A stretch of DNA of 64,000 nt from Zobellia uliginosa (GCF_018860745.1 NZ_JAHKPY010000012.1:756096-820095); one strand, 5' to 3'. Shown: positions 34,861 to 44,178, counted from the first letter of the stretch. Program-made: numbers and translations. The notes: a model not told the origin generated them from the letters alone.

Positions 34861-34890
34861 AAAAACCGACCTACTAATTTTACGTAGGTT
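34861..34890 (-). terminator. Terminator of the TRAP operon
   Basis: On the minus strand ACCTAC and GTAGGT (34870-34875 and 34885-34890) form a hairpin followed by CGG and six T residues. It lies 20 nt past the stop of the large permease gene. Confidence 0.7.
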
Positions 34891-34910
34891 TATATCCTTC
34901 GGTAACGTAA

Positions 34911-36185
34911 CTAATCAGTAAACAAATTGGGAAGCGCCAAAGAGAACCAAGGAAATAAGGTTACCAGAATGAGCACCAAAAAGCTCACCAACAAAAATGG
35001 CAAACCGGCTTTACTTACTTCGCCAATAGATATTTTGCCAATACTGGATGCCACAAAAAGACAGACTCCTACCGGTGGGGTGGTCAGACCAATAATTAAA
35101 TTTAAAACCGCTATCACCGCAAAATGAATTGGATCTACCTCTACCGCCAAGGCCACTTTTAATAGAATAGGAAACAAAATTAACAGTGCAGCAATGGTTT
35201 CCATAAACGTACCCACTATAATCAATAATAGGTTAATCAATAAAAGCACAACATATTTGTTATCGGTAAAGCCTAAAATCTCACTGGATATGCTCTGGGG
35301 AATCTGCTCAGTAATCAATATATATCCAAAAAGATTTGCAAAACCCACCAACACCATTAATGAAGCAGAAGTTTTCATACTGTCTAAAAAAACTACCTGA
35401 ATATTCTTAAAATTCAATCGTCTATAAACGAACTTCCCTATGATCAAGGCATAGACTACGGCGATGATGGAGGCCTCCGTAGGCGTGAATATTCCTCCGA
35501 TAATACCGTACAGTATAATAAAGGTCATTAATAACGACCAAAACGTATCTATAAAGCCGCGCCCTACTTGTTTTAGTGTACTTCTTTTATGTTTGGGATA
35601 GTTCTTTTTTACAGATATTACATAGGCGGTAATCAGCAAACCCGCGGCCAATAGTAAACCTGGCACGGCTCCCGCTAAGAACAACTTCCCTACTGAAAGC
35701 CCGCTTAAGGTTGCGGCAATAATCATAGGTACACTTGGAGGAATAATAGGGCCTATAGTTGAAGACGCAGCGGTAACGGCACAAGAAAAATCAGTATCAT
35801 ACCCTTCTTTCTTCATTGCCGGAATCATAATAGACCCCATACTTGCCGTATCGGAAATACCGGTTCCGGAAATTCCCGCAAAGAGCATAGATGCACCAAT
35901 ATTCACCAAAGAAAGACCTCCTCTAATATGGCCTAACAAATGGTTGCAAAAAGCGATTATCTTTTCGGTCAATCCTCCTTGGTTCATCAGATTCCCCGCC
36001 ATAATAAAACCGGGAACACTCAATAGCACAAACACATCTATACCCGAATACATTTTCATAGGCACGACAATCAAAGGAATGCCCTTTACCAAAATATAGC
36101 TCAGACAAGACAGACCAAGGGCAAAAGCTATTGGAAAACGCAAGACCAAACAGACTACAAATACCAATACGAGAATCCAAATCAT
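34911..36185 (-). CDS. dctM: TRAP transporter large permease (DctM type)
   Basis: A 424-residue membrane protein with about 12 helices and the DctM signature, including P-G-F-I-M-A-G-N-L-M-N-Q-G-G, A-S-S-T-I-G-P-I-I-P-P-S-V-P-M, F-T-P-T-E-A-S, and G-L-T-T-P-P-V-G-V-C-L-F. It carries the sodium-coupled transport channel of a tripartite ATP-independent transporter. It overlaps the small permease gene by 4 nt, and the binding protein gene is upstream. The substrate is unknown but TRAP systems usually take up carboxylates or related acids. Confidence 0.93.
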   Translation of the reverse strand: MIWILVLVFVVCLVLRFPIAFALGLSCLSYILVKGIPLIVVPMKMYSGIDVFVLLSVPGFIMAGNLMNQGGLTEKIIAFCNHLLGHIRGGLSLVNIGASMLFAGISGTGISDTASMGSIMIPAMKKEGYDTDFSCAVTAASSTIGPIIPPSVPMIIAATLSGLSVGKLFLAGAVPGLLLAAGLLITAYVISVKKNYPKHKRSTLKQVGRGFIDTFWSLLMTFIILYGIIGGIFTPTEASIIAVVYALIIGKFVYRRLNFKNIQVVFLDSMKTSASLMVLVGFANLFGYILITEQIPQSISSEILGFTDNKYVVLLLINLLLIIVGTFMETIAALLILFPILLKVALAVEVDPIHFAVIAVLNLIIGLTTPPVGVCLFVASSIGKISIGEVSKAGLPFLLVSFLVLILVTLFPWFSLALPNLFTD

Positions 36186-36646
36186 ACTTTTGAATTTTTA
36201 TAATTTCTTTGGATTTTTTTCCAGAGGTAATAGCTAATGGAAGCCGATAGAATGAACATACTAAAGAATGCCACTCCCATATTGAACCCCATACTAGGTG
36301 ATTTCTCGGGAATTCCCAACAACACAAATTTTAAGGAATAAAAAGCCATAACAATAAAAAGAAACAATACGACCATAGGGATAATTTTGGCCAATATGAG
36401 CTGCACTTTCTCCGGAAAACGGCTATAGAACATATCTAAATGAACATAATAGTTGTTTTTCATAGCTAGACCGGCACCGAAAGAGGTGGCGTAAATAAAG
36501 AAAATACGTGATGCTTCCTCTGTCCAAGAAGGAGTTTCTACCGGAGTGAACCTACAAAATATCTGTAAAAGCACGGTAGCAATCAGTCCCCACGTGCTTA
36601 ATAAAACTCCAACTTTTAGAATACGACCAATGGTTTTATGAAGCAT
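36182..36646 (-). CDS. dctQ: TRAP transporter small permease (DctQ type)
   Basis: A 154-residue protein with four predicted membrane helices, as expected for DctQ: an N-terminal helix about 12-30, P-S-W-T-E-E-A-S-R near 40, then helices to residue 145 ending W-K-K-I-Q-R-N. It helps assemble the TRAP permease. It overlaps dctM by 4 nt and the dctP gene by 11 nt, so the three are co-translated. Confidence 0.88.
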   Translation of the reverse strand: MLHKTIGRILKVGVLLSTWGLIATVLLQIFCRFTPVETPSWTEEASRIFFIYATSFGAGLAMKNNYYVHLDMFYSRFPEKVQLILAKIIPMVVLFLFIVMAFYSLKFVLLGIPEKSPSMGFNMGVAFFSMFILSASISYYLWKKIQRNYKNSKV

Positions 36647-37646
36647 CTTTTTCCTTTTTAAGTTGATCGTATATTTTTTTCATTTCAGGGGAAAGGCTAT
36701 TGTAAATTGCTTCCTCACACTTGGCCTGAAAAGCATCTTTATCCACTTCTATGAACTCCATGCCCTTTTCCCGCAGCTCATCTTGAACCATTTTTTCGTT
36801 TTCTAAAAAAAGACGGTGTTCATAGGCCTGCATATCTTTGGCCGCTTCCAAAAAAAATTCCTGCAAATCTGGTGGAAGCCGCTGAAACTGTTTTTCGCCT
36901 ATTACAGGGTACACCCAACTCATGACATGCCCCGTTAAATTTAAATATTTCTGTACTTCTGAAAAACCGGCATTGTTTATCATCGCAAACGGATTTTCTT
37001 GCGCCTCTATCGTTCCTTGTTGCAATGAAGTGAACACTTCCGAAAAAGCCATTGGTGTGGGTTTTGCCCCAAGTGCTTTCCATAGCGTAACAAAAGAAGG
37101 CACATTTGGCACTCGCACAATGAGTCCGTTTAAATCATCTGGATGTCTTATGGGTCTATTTGAGGTGAGGTGCCGCGGACCGCGCTCAAAATGACCAAGG
37201 GATCGCAAACCCGACTTGTTAATCATCTCTTCTTCCATCAACTTACCAATAGGTCCTTGTATGTAGCGGTTCATATCTGTAGAATCTTGCATCAAAAAGG
37301 GAAGTTCGCAGAAAGTGGCTACTTCAAACCAATTGGTAAGCGTAGAGCCTGTGGTGGTCATATCAATTACATCGGCCTGAATTAGGCGTATGGCTTCAAT
37401 CTCTTTCGCCAATTGTTCGGATGGGTATACTTCAACTTTTATTCGTCCTTTAGAGCGTTCCTCCAAAATTTCGCCAAAATAATAGAAAGCTTTATACCAA
37501 GTATGTTCTTCGTTCACCAAAAGGGCTGTGCGCAATATAAACTCAGGTTCTGCTTTTTCCGGTTTACAACTATTAAAACCAAAGAGAATAAGAACGCAGG
37601 ATACAGTTTTAATAAAACTAGAATTGAATAACAATCGTATGTTCAT
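36636..37646 (-). CDS. dctP: TRAP transporter substrate-binding lipoprotein (DctP type)
   Basis: The 336-residue protein has a lipoprotein-type signal (Cys27 in F-N-S-C) and the DctP fold: Y-P-S-E-Q-L-A-K-E-I-E-A-I, D-L-N-G-L-I-V-R-V-P-N-V-P with the arginine that usually binds a carboxylate, and A-Q-E-N-P-F-A-M-I. A lipid-anchored DctP suits a Gram-negative periplasm. Its ligand cannot be read; the retained arginine favours an organic acid, perhaps a uronate or keto acid. It follows the RidA gene by 3 nt. Confidence 0.9.
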   Translation of the reverse strand: MNIRLLFNSSFIKTVSCVLILFGFNSCKPEKAEPEFILRTALLVNEEHTWYKAFYYFGEILEERSKGRIKVEVYPSEQLAKEIEAIRLIQADVIDMTTTGSTLTNWFEVATFCELPFLMQDSTDMNRYIQGPIGKLMEEEMINKSGLRSLGHFERGPRHLTSNRPIRHPDDLNGLIVRVPNVPSFVTLWKALGAKPTPMAFSEVFTSLQQGTIEAQENPFAMINNAGFSEVQKYLNLTGHVMSWVYPVIGEKQFQRLPPDLQEFFLEAAKDMQAYEHRLFLENEKMVQDELREKGMEFIEVDKDAFQAKCEEAIYNSLSPEMKKIYDQLKKEKDAS

Positions 37647-37649
37647 GAT

Positions 37650-38186
37650 TTAGTCTTCTACCTCAACAACCATTTCAATTTCTACAGCAATATTACCGGG
37701 CAAAGACCCCATACCTATTGCAGCTCTAGCATGTTTGCCGCGTTCACCAAAAACCTGGACCATTAAGTCTGAACATCCGTTGATAACTTTAGGTTGGTCC
37801 TTAAAATCAGAAACGGCATTTACCATACCGCGGACCTTTACAATACGCTTTACCTTTTTCAGGTCTCCTAATTCTGCCTTTAAAACTGATATTTGATTGA
37901 TGGCCGTAATTCTAGCTGCTTCATACCCTTCTTCAATAGTAAGGTCAGCACCAAGTTTACCGGTTATGTTCTCACCATTTGCTTTGGTAGGACCTTTTCC
38001 CGCTAAAAAAATCAAGTTTCCCGTACGTACCGCATTTACATAATTGGCCATTGGGGCGGAAGGCTGAGAAAGCTCAATTCCCAATTCTGTAAGTTTGGCT
38101 TCGGGATTATATTCGGTTTCCTCTTGAGTGAATCCGTTAAACGAAGTAAAAACGGAAATACATACAACTAAAAACAGTCCTTTCAT
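37650..38186 (-). CDS. Exported RidA-family protein
   Basis: A 178-residue protein with an N-terminal signal peptide (hydrophobic core about 3-18, cleavage near G-F-T-Q) followed by a YjgF/RidA domain with the family segments V-N-A-V-R-T-G-N-L-I-F-L-A-G-K-G-P, V-V-K-V-R-G-M-V-N-A, and R-A-A-I-G-M-G-S-L-P-G-N-I-A-V-E-I-E. RidA proteins deaminate reactive enamine/imine intermediates in the cytosol, so export is unusual. It is the first gene of the TRAP operon and may act on the imported or extracellular substrate. Confidence 0.85.
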   Translation of the reverse strand: MKGLFLVVCISVFTSFNGFTQEETEYNPEAKLTELGIELSQPSAPMANYVNAVRTGNLIFLAGKGPTKANGENITGKLGADLTIEEGYEAARITAINQISVLKAELGDLKKVKRIVKVRGMVNAVSDFKDQPKVINGCSDLMVQVFGERGKHARAAIGMGSLPGNIAVEIEMVVEVED

Positions 38187-38212
38187 ATAGTTTGAATTCT
38201 ATCTTGAAGCTA

Positions 38213-38233
38213 AATATAAGGATTTCTTATATT
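38213..38233 (-). promoter_or_regulatory. Hairpin in the RidA-TRAP leader
   Basis: AATATAAG-GATTT-CTTATATT has perfect 8-bp arms with a 5-nt loop and lies 26 nt upstream of the RidA start. It may be an operator or a leader hairpin. Confidence 0.4.
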
Positions 38234-38283
38234 CCCTAACACTCTAAAAAACAGAAAACAACCATTTTACAAATTCTTGTTAA

Positions 38284-38305
38284 TTTCATATATGAAACTA
38301 GTTTC
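38284..38305. promoter_or_regulatory. Overlapping palindromes at the end of the propeller gene
   Basis: TTTCATATATGAAA (38284-38297) is a perfect 14-bp palindrome overlapping GAAACTAGTTTC (38294-38305). They lie between the propeller gene and RidA and could be an operator of an internal promoter for RidA-TRAP. Confidence 0.4.
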
Positions 38306-39372
38306 TAAACTCTATGTAACTTATAAGGGTAGACTCCACCGGCATTCCATTGACACACATAAAGATTTTTATCATTGTCTATGCAGACATCATGACAATG
38401 CTTAAAAATGGGTTTTTCTTGGAACATTAACTTTAATTTTCCGTTCTTGTAAACCGGCTCAGTACCACCCGGATTAGAGATTACTTTATTATCCTTATCC
38501 AGAATGGTTACAAAGCCCTTGTTCGCATGCATATTGAAATTACCGTCCTCCATTCCAAAGCAAACTCCGGAGTACACATTTTCACCATCTATTACCGGTC
38601 TGCTTACAAAGAGCCCGGGCATATAATAATCCTCAATATAATCACCCTCCAAAGAAAATCTTTTAAAAGAATTTTTTATCCGCGCGGTACATAATAAAGT
38701 TGGATTGGAAGGATCTCTATAATCTACGACAACCCCATGTGCTTGTTTGAATTTTTCCGGAGAAAGAAAACCATCGCCCCCAAACTTGCGAATGAAATTA
38801 CGTTTTGGGTCATATTGAAGAATGTATTGAGAACCATACCCATCTGCCACATAAATATTTCCGTTTGGACCAATGGCGGTTTCCGTTGGCTTAAAAGGCG
38901 CATGCACATCATAAGCTCCAATTTTAGTAGGTGATGCAATTTCTAAAAGAACCCTACCATCTAAATTGGTCTTTATAACCCTTCCAAGAGAAGGATCCGT
39001 GATATATAAGAATTCAGCTCCGCCTTCCTCATGAATGGTAAGGCCATGTGCGCCCGGTAAATTGAGTGTCCAGCTATGTAAAAGCCCACCAGATTTGTCA
39101 TAGATTAACACATTGTTCTTAGCATGATCGGTAAGCATAATAAGCCTACCTTTTTTATCCATCACCATTTCATGGCAATTGTTAACCGGATATTTTTTAG
39201 GATCTAAATCTCCCCAACCCACTTCAACTCTATATTTAAAATCACCGTGACCAATGATTTCTTCACTGAGATTTACTTTTGAATTATTAATGTAGAACGG
39301 CACAGTGGACATTGTTAAAAGCCCTCCTGTACCCATGGTTGTTTTTTTCATGAATTCTCTTCTTGTTGACAT
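38305..39372 (-). CDS. Tat-signal beta-propeller protein (NHL-like)
   Basis: A 355-residue protein beginning S-T-R-R-E-F-M-K-K, a Tat twin-arginine signal, then a six-bladed NHL/SMP-30-like propeller with repeats such as E-M-V-M-D-K-K-G-R-L-I-M-L, A-I-G-P-N-G-N-I-Y-V-A-D-G-Y-G and C-I-D-N-D-K-N-L-Y-V-C-Q-W. It is likely folded before export, suggesting a cofactor or tight fold. It lies 5 nt after the DUF1501 gene. It resembles peptidylamidoglycolate-lyase-like and gluconolactonase-like propellers; the exact reaction is unknown. Confidence 0.75.
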   Translation of the reverse strand: MSTRREFMKKTTMGTGGLLTMSTVPFYINNSKVNLSEEIIGHGDFKYRVEVGWGDLDPKKYPVNNCHEMVMDKKGRLIMLTDHAKNNVLIYDKSGGLLHSWTLNLPGAHGLTIHEEGGAEFLYITDPSLGRVIKTNLDGRVLLEIASPTKIGAYDVHAPFKPTETAIGPNGNIYVADGYGSQYILQYDPKRNFIRKFGGDGFLSPEKFKQAHGVVVDYRDPSNPTLLCTARIKNSFKRFSLEGDYIEDYYMPGLFVSRPVIDGENVYSGVCFGMEDGNFNMHANKGFVTILDKDNKVISNPGGTEPVYKNGKLKLMFQEKPIFKHCHDVCIDNDKNLYVCQWNAGGVYPYKLHRV

Positions 39373-39377
39373 GCTAA

Positions 39378-40856
39378 CTAGGCTAAAATATCTTTTACTA
39401 CATGACCATGAACATCGGTCAAACGGTATCTTCTCCCTTGGTGTTTAAAGGTAAGCTTTTCATGATCTATACCCAATAAATGCATTAGGGTAGCTTGAAA
39501 ATCATGTACATGTACCCCGTTGCGTGAAACATTATAACTAAAATCATCGGTTTCGCCGTAGACCATCCCCGCCTTCACTCCTGCACCCGCCATCCACATG
39601 GTAAAACAACCCGGGTGATGGTCCCTTCCATAACTTTCCGCAGTTAGTCTACCTTGCGAGAAACTGGTACGGCCAAACTCCCCTCCCCAAACTACTAACG
39701 TATCCTCTAGAAGTCCGCGTTGTTTTAAATCCGTAATTAAACCAGCTGTTGCTTGATCCGTACTCAATGCCTGTCTTTTTATACCATTGGGAAGACCACC
39801 ATGTTGATCCCACCCCATATGATACAACTGAATGAATTTTACATCCTTCTCAGCAAGTCGTCTTGCCTGAATACAATTTGCAGCATACGTGCCCGGAATT
39901 TTAGCATCCTCACCATATAATTCATAAACATGGTCCGGCTCATTGGAAGTGTCTACAACATCCGGAACCGAATTCTGCATACGGTACGCCATTTCATATT
40001 GATTTATTTTAGATTGAATTTCCGGATCTTTCCAGATATCATACTGTTGGTTATTCAATTCGGAAATATAGTCCAATGCACGCCTACGGTCATGATCATG
40101 AACCCCATGCGGATTGTTCAAATACAACACCGGATCTTTCCCAGAACGAAACTGAACTCCTTGGTGATGAGAAGGCAAAAATCCATTGCCCCATGCCGCC
40201 GAGCTTAAGGGTTGGGCGCCTCCTCCTTTGGAAAGCATAACCACAAAATTGGGTAAATCCTTATTGTCACTCCCCAAACCATAACTTAACCACGACCCAA
40301 TTGAAGGCCTCCCGCTTAACTGGGACCCCGTTTGCATAAACATAACTGCCGGCTCATGGTTAATGGCTTCGGTATACATTGATTTTATTATACATAGGTC
40401 ATCTACAACACCAGCAGTATGGGGAAAAAGTTCACTCACCCAGGCTCCGGATTGACCATGTTGCTTAAAATCGAAAATGGACTGCACCAAGGGAAAAGTG
40501 CTTTGTGAAGTTACCATTCCAGAATTACGTTGTGTTCCCCTAACCGAATCAGGTATTTCCTGACCATGCCATTTGGCCAAGGAAGGTTTATAATCGAACG
40601 TTTCTATTTGTGACGGACCACCACTTTGAAATAAATAAATAATGCGCTTTGCCTTGGCAGGAAAATGGGTTCCGCCCAATGCCCCTCCATGGGCGTTTAC
40701 CAGCGAAGGCCTTTCGGAAACCAACAAATCGTTGGCAAAGGATTCCGTCGGTCCTAAAAGACTGGATAGAGCAATAGACCCAAACCCCAAGGATGCCTTC
40801 TTTAAAAACCCCCTACGGGTATCTTCAAACTTTTTTTGTTCATGAATATCTCTCAT
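39378..40856 (-). CDS. DUF1501 protein with Tat signal
   Basis: A 492-residue protein with an intact Tat motif (T-R-R-G-F-L-K-K near residue 13) and the DUF1501 alkaline-phosphatase-like pattern: I-Y-L-F-Q-S-G-G-P-S-Q-I-E-T-F-D, W-V-S-E-L-F-P-H-T, G-W-D-Q-H-G-G, V-W-G-G-E-F-G-R-T, and G-R-D-H-H-P. These look like metal ligands of a sulfatase/phosphatase-like fold. DUF1501 genes nearly always accompany DUF1549/DUF1553 genes, as here (10-nt gap). The pair is typical of Planctomycetota and may act on unusual carbohydrates; the role is not known. Confidence 0.87.
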   Translation of the reverse strand: MRDIHEQKKFEDTRRGFLKKASLGFGSIALSSLLGPTESFANDLLVSERPSLVNAHGGALGGTHFPAKAKRIIYLFQSGGPSQIETFDYKPSLAKWHGQEIPDSVRGTQRNSGMVTSQSTFPLVQSIFDFKQHGQSGAWVSELFPHTAGVVDDLCIIKSMYTEAINHEPAVMFMQTGSQLSGRPSIGSWLSYGLGSDNKDLPNFVVMLSKGGGAQPLSSAAWGNGFLPSHHQGVQFRSGKDPVLYLNNPHGVHDHDRRRALDYISELNNQQYDIWKDPEIQSKINQYEMAYRMQNSVPDVVDTSNEPDHVYELYGEDAKIPGTYAANCIQARRLAEKDVKFIQLYHMGWDQHGGLPNGIKRQALSTDQATAGLITDLKQRGLLEDTLVVWGGEFGRTSFSQGRLTAESYGRDHHPGCFTMWMAGAGVKAGMVYGETDDFSYNVSRNGVHVHDFQATLMHLLGIDHEKLTFKHQGRRYRLTDVHGHVVKDILA

Positions 40857-40866
40857 AATCTTCTTC

Positions 40867-43800
40867 TTATCGTATGGTGAATCCTTCGGTAGTATTCATA
40901 ATTCCGTTAATAACCGTTGCCAATGCCGCTACTTTAACAGGATCGGAGGTGTTTTTAATTTTGGTTTCGCCCATATTCAAATAGGCGACCGCATCTTCTT
41001 TATTGTTCAAAAAGCGCTCTAACTCTTCGTCAAGAAATTTCTTTAAAATCGATAATTCTTCTTTTGAGGTCTTTCTTCCTGTACTCAGCTGAAATGCCTT
41101 CTTTAACTGTAGTTCTTTATTTTCTTCATCCTCATCAATCAAACTTTCGGCAAGGACATATGAAGCTTCTATATATTGGGGATCGTTCAAAAGCACTAAT
41201 GCTTGTAATGGCGTACTGGTCTCCCTTCTTTTAACCGTACAAACACTGCGGTCTCCGCCATCAAAAATCTGCATAGACGGTGGTGCCGAAGTTCTCTTCC
41301 AAATCGTATAAAGACTTCTTCGGTACAAACCCTCCCCTGGCTGCTGTTTGTATTTGTAACGCCAAGGTTTGTTACTAATTTCGTCCCAAAGCCCTTCTGG
41401 CTGATATGGGTAAACACTTGTTCCTCCAATTTTTGAAACTAAAAGCCCACTGATAGCCAATGCATTGTCCCTTACCATTTCCGCAGTCATACGCATACTA
41501 GGTCCTCGGGCCAATAGAATATTGTCCGTATCGATCTCCGACAATTCCGGGGTAAGTTCCGAGCTTTGTTGATAGGAGGAAGACATAACGATTAACTTTT
41601 GTATTTTCTTGATATCCCAACCCGAATCCATAAACTCTACGGCAAGCCAATCCAATAGTTCAGGATGCGAGGGCAAACTACCCTGGTTGCCAAAATCATC
41701 AGAAGTGGCCACCAACCCTTGTCCAAAATGCATTTGCCATAAGCGGTTCACAAAAACTCTGGCTGTTAACGGATTGTTCTTATCGAACAACCATTTGGTC
41801 AACCCTAATCTATTTCTTGGCAAATCTTCACTAAAAGGCATTACCGCTTCGGGCACGTCTGGTTGCACTTCTTCCGTAGGAGCATCGTACATCCCACGAT
41901 CAAGAATATAAGTAGGTCTGGGCTTTGGCAAATCTCCCAAAACCATAATCTCTTTTATAGGTTCCAGTTCATTAAGCTGTTTTTCTCTTTGTTCCTTCAG
42001 CTTAATCCTTGTCCTTTCCGTTTCCTTGTCAATACTCAGATAATAGAAATCCGTAATTAATTCCTTTTCACCACTTTTTACTCTATCCATTACCATTTTT
42101 GGAGCTATGCTGTAGAGCACTTCCAAACCCGATAGTTGTCGGTTATAAATCCTGAGATTATCCACACCGCCGTCTTTGAAAGATTTAAACTTGCCACTTA
42201 CCCCTACAGTGAAACCGTTAAATGCGTAGTTATGCGCATTTTTCTTGAACAGTATAGATTTATACAGGTTGTCTATTTCAATTTCTACCGGTACCTCTTT
42301 TCCGTTTACGTAAATATGGACCCCATCCGCTTTGCCCAACCCATCATAGGACACGGTTACGGAGCTCCATTCTTTCTCAGGTATAGATTCCTCCGTTTTA
42401 ACTTGAATGGCATTGGATGGCCAAGAACGCGCAATTATAAACTTAAGCCTGTTATCCTCCAGATGCATGGAATACCCTTTTAATCCTTGCCTAACTTCTT
42501 CGGAATGCGTAAAAATTGCGGCCTCTTCATAGTTTCTGTCCGGCTTAACGGCTATGGAAACGGTGAAAGGATCGGATTGATCAAACCATCCTACTTTTCC
42601 GGGCATCCTCATAGTGGTATAATCACCAAGAAACACAGCTTTTCCGTTTATCCCATTCTCAATTACAGGCTCTTTAATGGTTACCGATCGTCCATCACCC
42701 CCACTATTTTCAGTACTGAACGATTTATTATCCTCTGATGAAAACGAATCAAAATTTAAACTGGCCTGCAATCCTTTTTTCAAGCTTTTTTGCAACACTG
42801 TCTCCAGAACCAATGGTTTTTTAGACCAAGTACGTACCTCCTCAGGTGTTTCCTTTTCAACAGATATCAATTGTTTTTGTGTTAGATTGATATCCCTATC
42901 AATAAACTCCAACACCTCTTTTTGCTCGTCATTGGTCAATAAAAGTGAAGGTCCAGGTACTTGACCCGGCCCATACACCGGTGTCCCAATCTCATTTGTA
43001 CTATTGAAAAATGCAAAAAGCTCATAATGGTCTTTTTGGCTGGTCGGATCATACTTATGATCATGGCATCTAGCACATTCTACACTTAACCCTAAAAATG
43101 CTTTTCCAACAGACAGGGTACGGTCCGCCACATACTCTACCCGGTACTCCTCAAAAACAATTCCCGCTTCAGAGTTCTTTTTATGTAGCCGATTAAAGGC
43201 CGTTGCTAAAATACTTTCCTGCGATGGGTTTTCTATAAGGTCTCCCGCCAACTGCCATATTACAAATTGGTCGTACGACATATTTTCATTAAACGCCTTT
43301 ATGACCCAATCCCGATACGGACTAAAATCGCGATGTTTATCATCCAAATACCCATCACTATCCGCGTAACGAGCAACGTCCATCCACTCGGCAGCCATAC
43401 GCTCTCCATAGGCAGGTGAAGCCAAAAGGCGATCTACCACTTTTTCATAAGCATCCGGTGATGTGTCATTTACAAAATCCTGAATTTGCAACAAGGTTGG
43501 TGGCAATCCTATTAAGTTGAAACTGAGGCGGCGAATAAGATGTTCCTTTGAAGCTCTTTGTGAAGGACTTAAGCCTTTACCTTCCAATTTGGCCAAAACA
43601 AATTGGTCAACAGTATTATTTGGCCATTCCTTATTCACTATGTTCGGAACGCCTTCTTTTTGGGGTTTTATAAAAGACCAGTGCGGCTTGTACTCCGCTC
43701 CTTGCTCAATCCACTTTGTGATGGTGGCTATTTCATTTTTGTTAAGTGTAATATTAAACTCTGGTGGCGGCATTGTGATGTCCGGATCAGTAGATAAAAT

Positions 43801-44121
43801 ACGCGTAACAACTTCGCTCTTTTCAGGTTTATTAGGAACAATAGGATGCTTTCCCGATCCTTCTAAAGCCTCATATGCACTTTCTGCAATATCTAGACGA
43901 AGACCTGCTTTTTGATTTGCCATATCCGGTCCGTGACAAGCAAAACACTTATCGGACAAAATAGGTTTAACATGGTAATTGAAATCTATTTTCTCTGGCA
44001 ATTCAGCCATTGCCTCTTCAATTTCGTCAGGTGCATTCCATCCACAACTGTGTAATAACATGATGCAGAGTACAGAAAAAAATCTCGATAAGAATCGCAT
44101 TGGTTTTGGAATTTTCTTCAA
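40867..44121 (-). CDS. Cytochrome-like PSCyt1-DUF1549-LamG-DUF1553 protein
   Basis: The 1084-residue protein has a lipoprotein-type signal (Cys26 in L-H-S-C), a PSCyt1 haem c motif C-F-A-C-H (residues 59-63), a DUF1549 domain (about 160-370 with R-H-/F-N-R-L-H-K-K-N-S-E-A-G), a LamG-like sandwich (about 470-660) and a DUF1553 domain (about 770-1040 with R-V-F-V-N-R-L-W and R-R-S-L-Y-T). This is the typical planctomycete-type surface protein in a flavobacterium. One haem is expected. It heads the minus-strand set with DUF1501 and the propeller. Confidence 0.87.
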   Translation of the reverse strand: MKKIPKPMRFLSRFFSVLCIMLLHSCGWNAPDEIEEAMAELPEKIDFNYHVKPILSDKCFACHGPDMANQKAGLRLDIAESAYEALEGSGKHPIVPNKPEKSEVVTRILSTDPDITMPPPEFNITLNKNEIATITKWIEQGAEYKPHWSFIKPQKEGVPNIVNKEWPNNTVDQFVLAKLEGKGLSPSQRASKEHLIRRLSFNLIGLPPTLLQIQDFVNDTSPDAYEKVVDRLLASPAYGERMAAEWMDVARYADSDGYLDDKHRDFSPYRDWVIKAFNENMSYDQFVIWQLAGDLIENPSQESILATAFNRLHKKNSEAGIVFEEYRVEYVADRTLSVGKAFLGLSVECARCHDHKYDPTSQKDHYELFAFFNSTNEIGTPVYGPGQVPGPSLLLTNDEQKEVLEFIDRDINLTQKQLISVEKETPEEVRTWSKKPLVLETVLQKSLKKGLQASLNFDSFSSEDNKSFSTENSGGDGRSVTIKEPVIENGINGKAVFLGDYTTMRMPGKVGWFDQSDPFTVSIAVKPDRNYEEAAIFTHSEEVRQGLKGYSMHLEDNRLKFIIARSWPSNAIQVKTEESIPEKEWSSVTVSYDGLGKADGVHIYVNGKEVPVEIEIDNLYKSILFKKNAHNYAFNGFTVGVSGKFKSFKDGGVDNLRIYNRQLSGLEVLYSIAPKMVMDRVKSGEKELITDFYYLSIDKETERTRIKLKEQREKQLNELEPIKEIMVLGDLPKPRPTYILDRGMYDAPTEEVQPDVPEAVMPFSEDLPRNRLGLTKWLFDKNNPLTARVFVNRLWQMHFGQGLVATSDDFGNQGSLPSHPELLDWLAVEFMDSGWDIKKIQKLIVMSSSYQQSSELTPELSEIDTDNILLARGPSMRMTAEMVRDNALAISGLLVSKIGGTSVYPYQPEGLWDEISNKPWRYKYKQQPGEGLYRRSLYTIWKRTSAPPSMQIFDGGDRSVCTVKRRETSTPLQALVLLNDPQYIEASYVLAESLIDEDEENKELQLKKAFQLSTGRKTSKEELSILKKFLDEELERFLNNKEDAVAYLNMGETKIKNTSDPVKVAALATVINGIMNTTEGFTIR

Positions 44122-44135
44122 TATACGACCGCATT

Positions 44136-44178
44136 TTAACTGTTAATGAGTTAAAAAACAGTTTCATTAACTGTTAAT
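44136..44178. promoter_or_regulatory. Symmetric operator between divergent genes
   Basis: TTAACTGTTAAT occurs twice (44136-44147 and 44167-44178), exactly 31 bp apart, about three helical turns. Each copy contains the palindrome TTAAC-T-GTTAA. GTTAATGA (44142-44149) and TCATTAAC (44164-44171) add a larger inverted symmetry. It lies between the cytochrome-like gene and the winged-helix gene, a position suited to control both. Confidence 0.6.
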
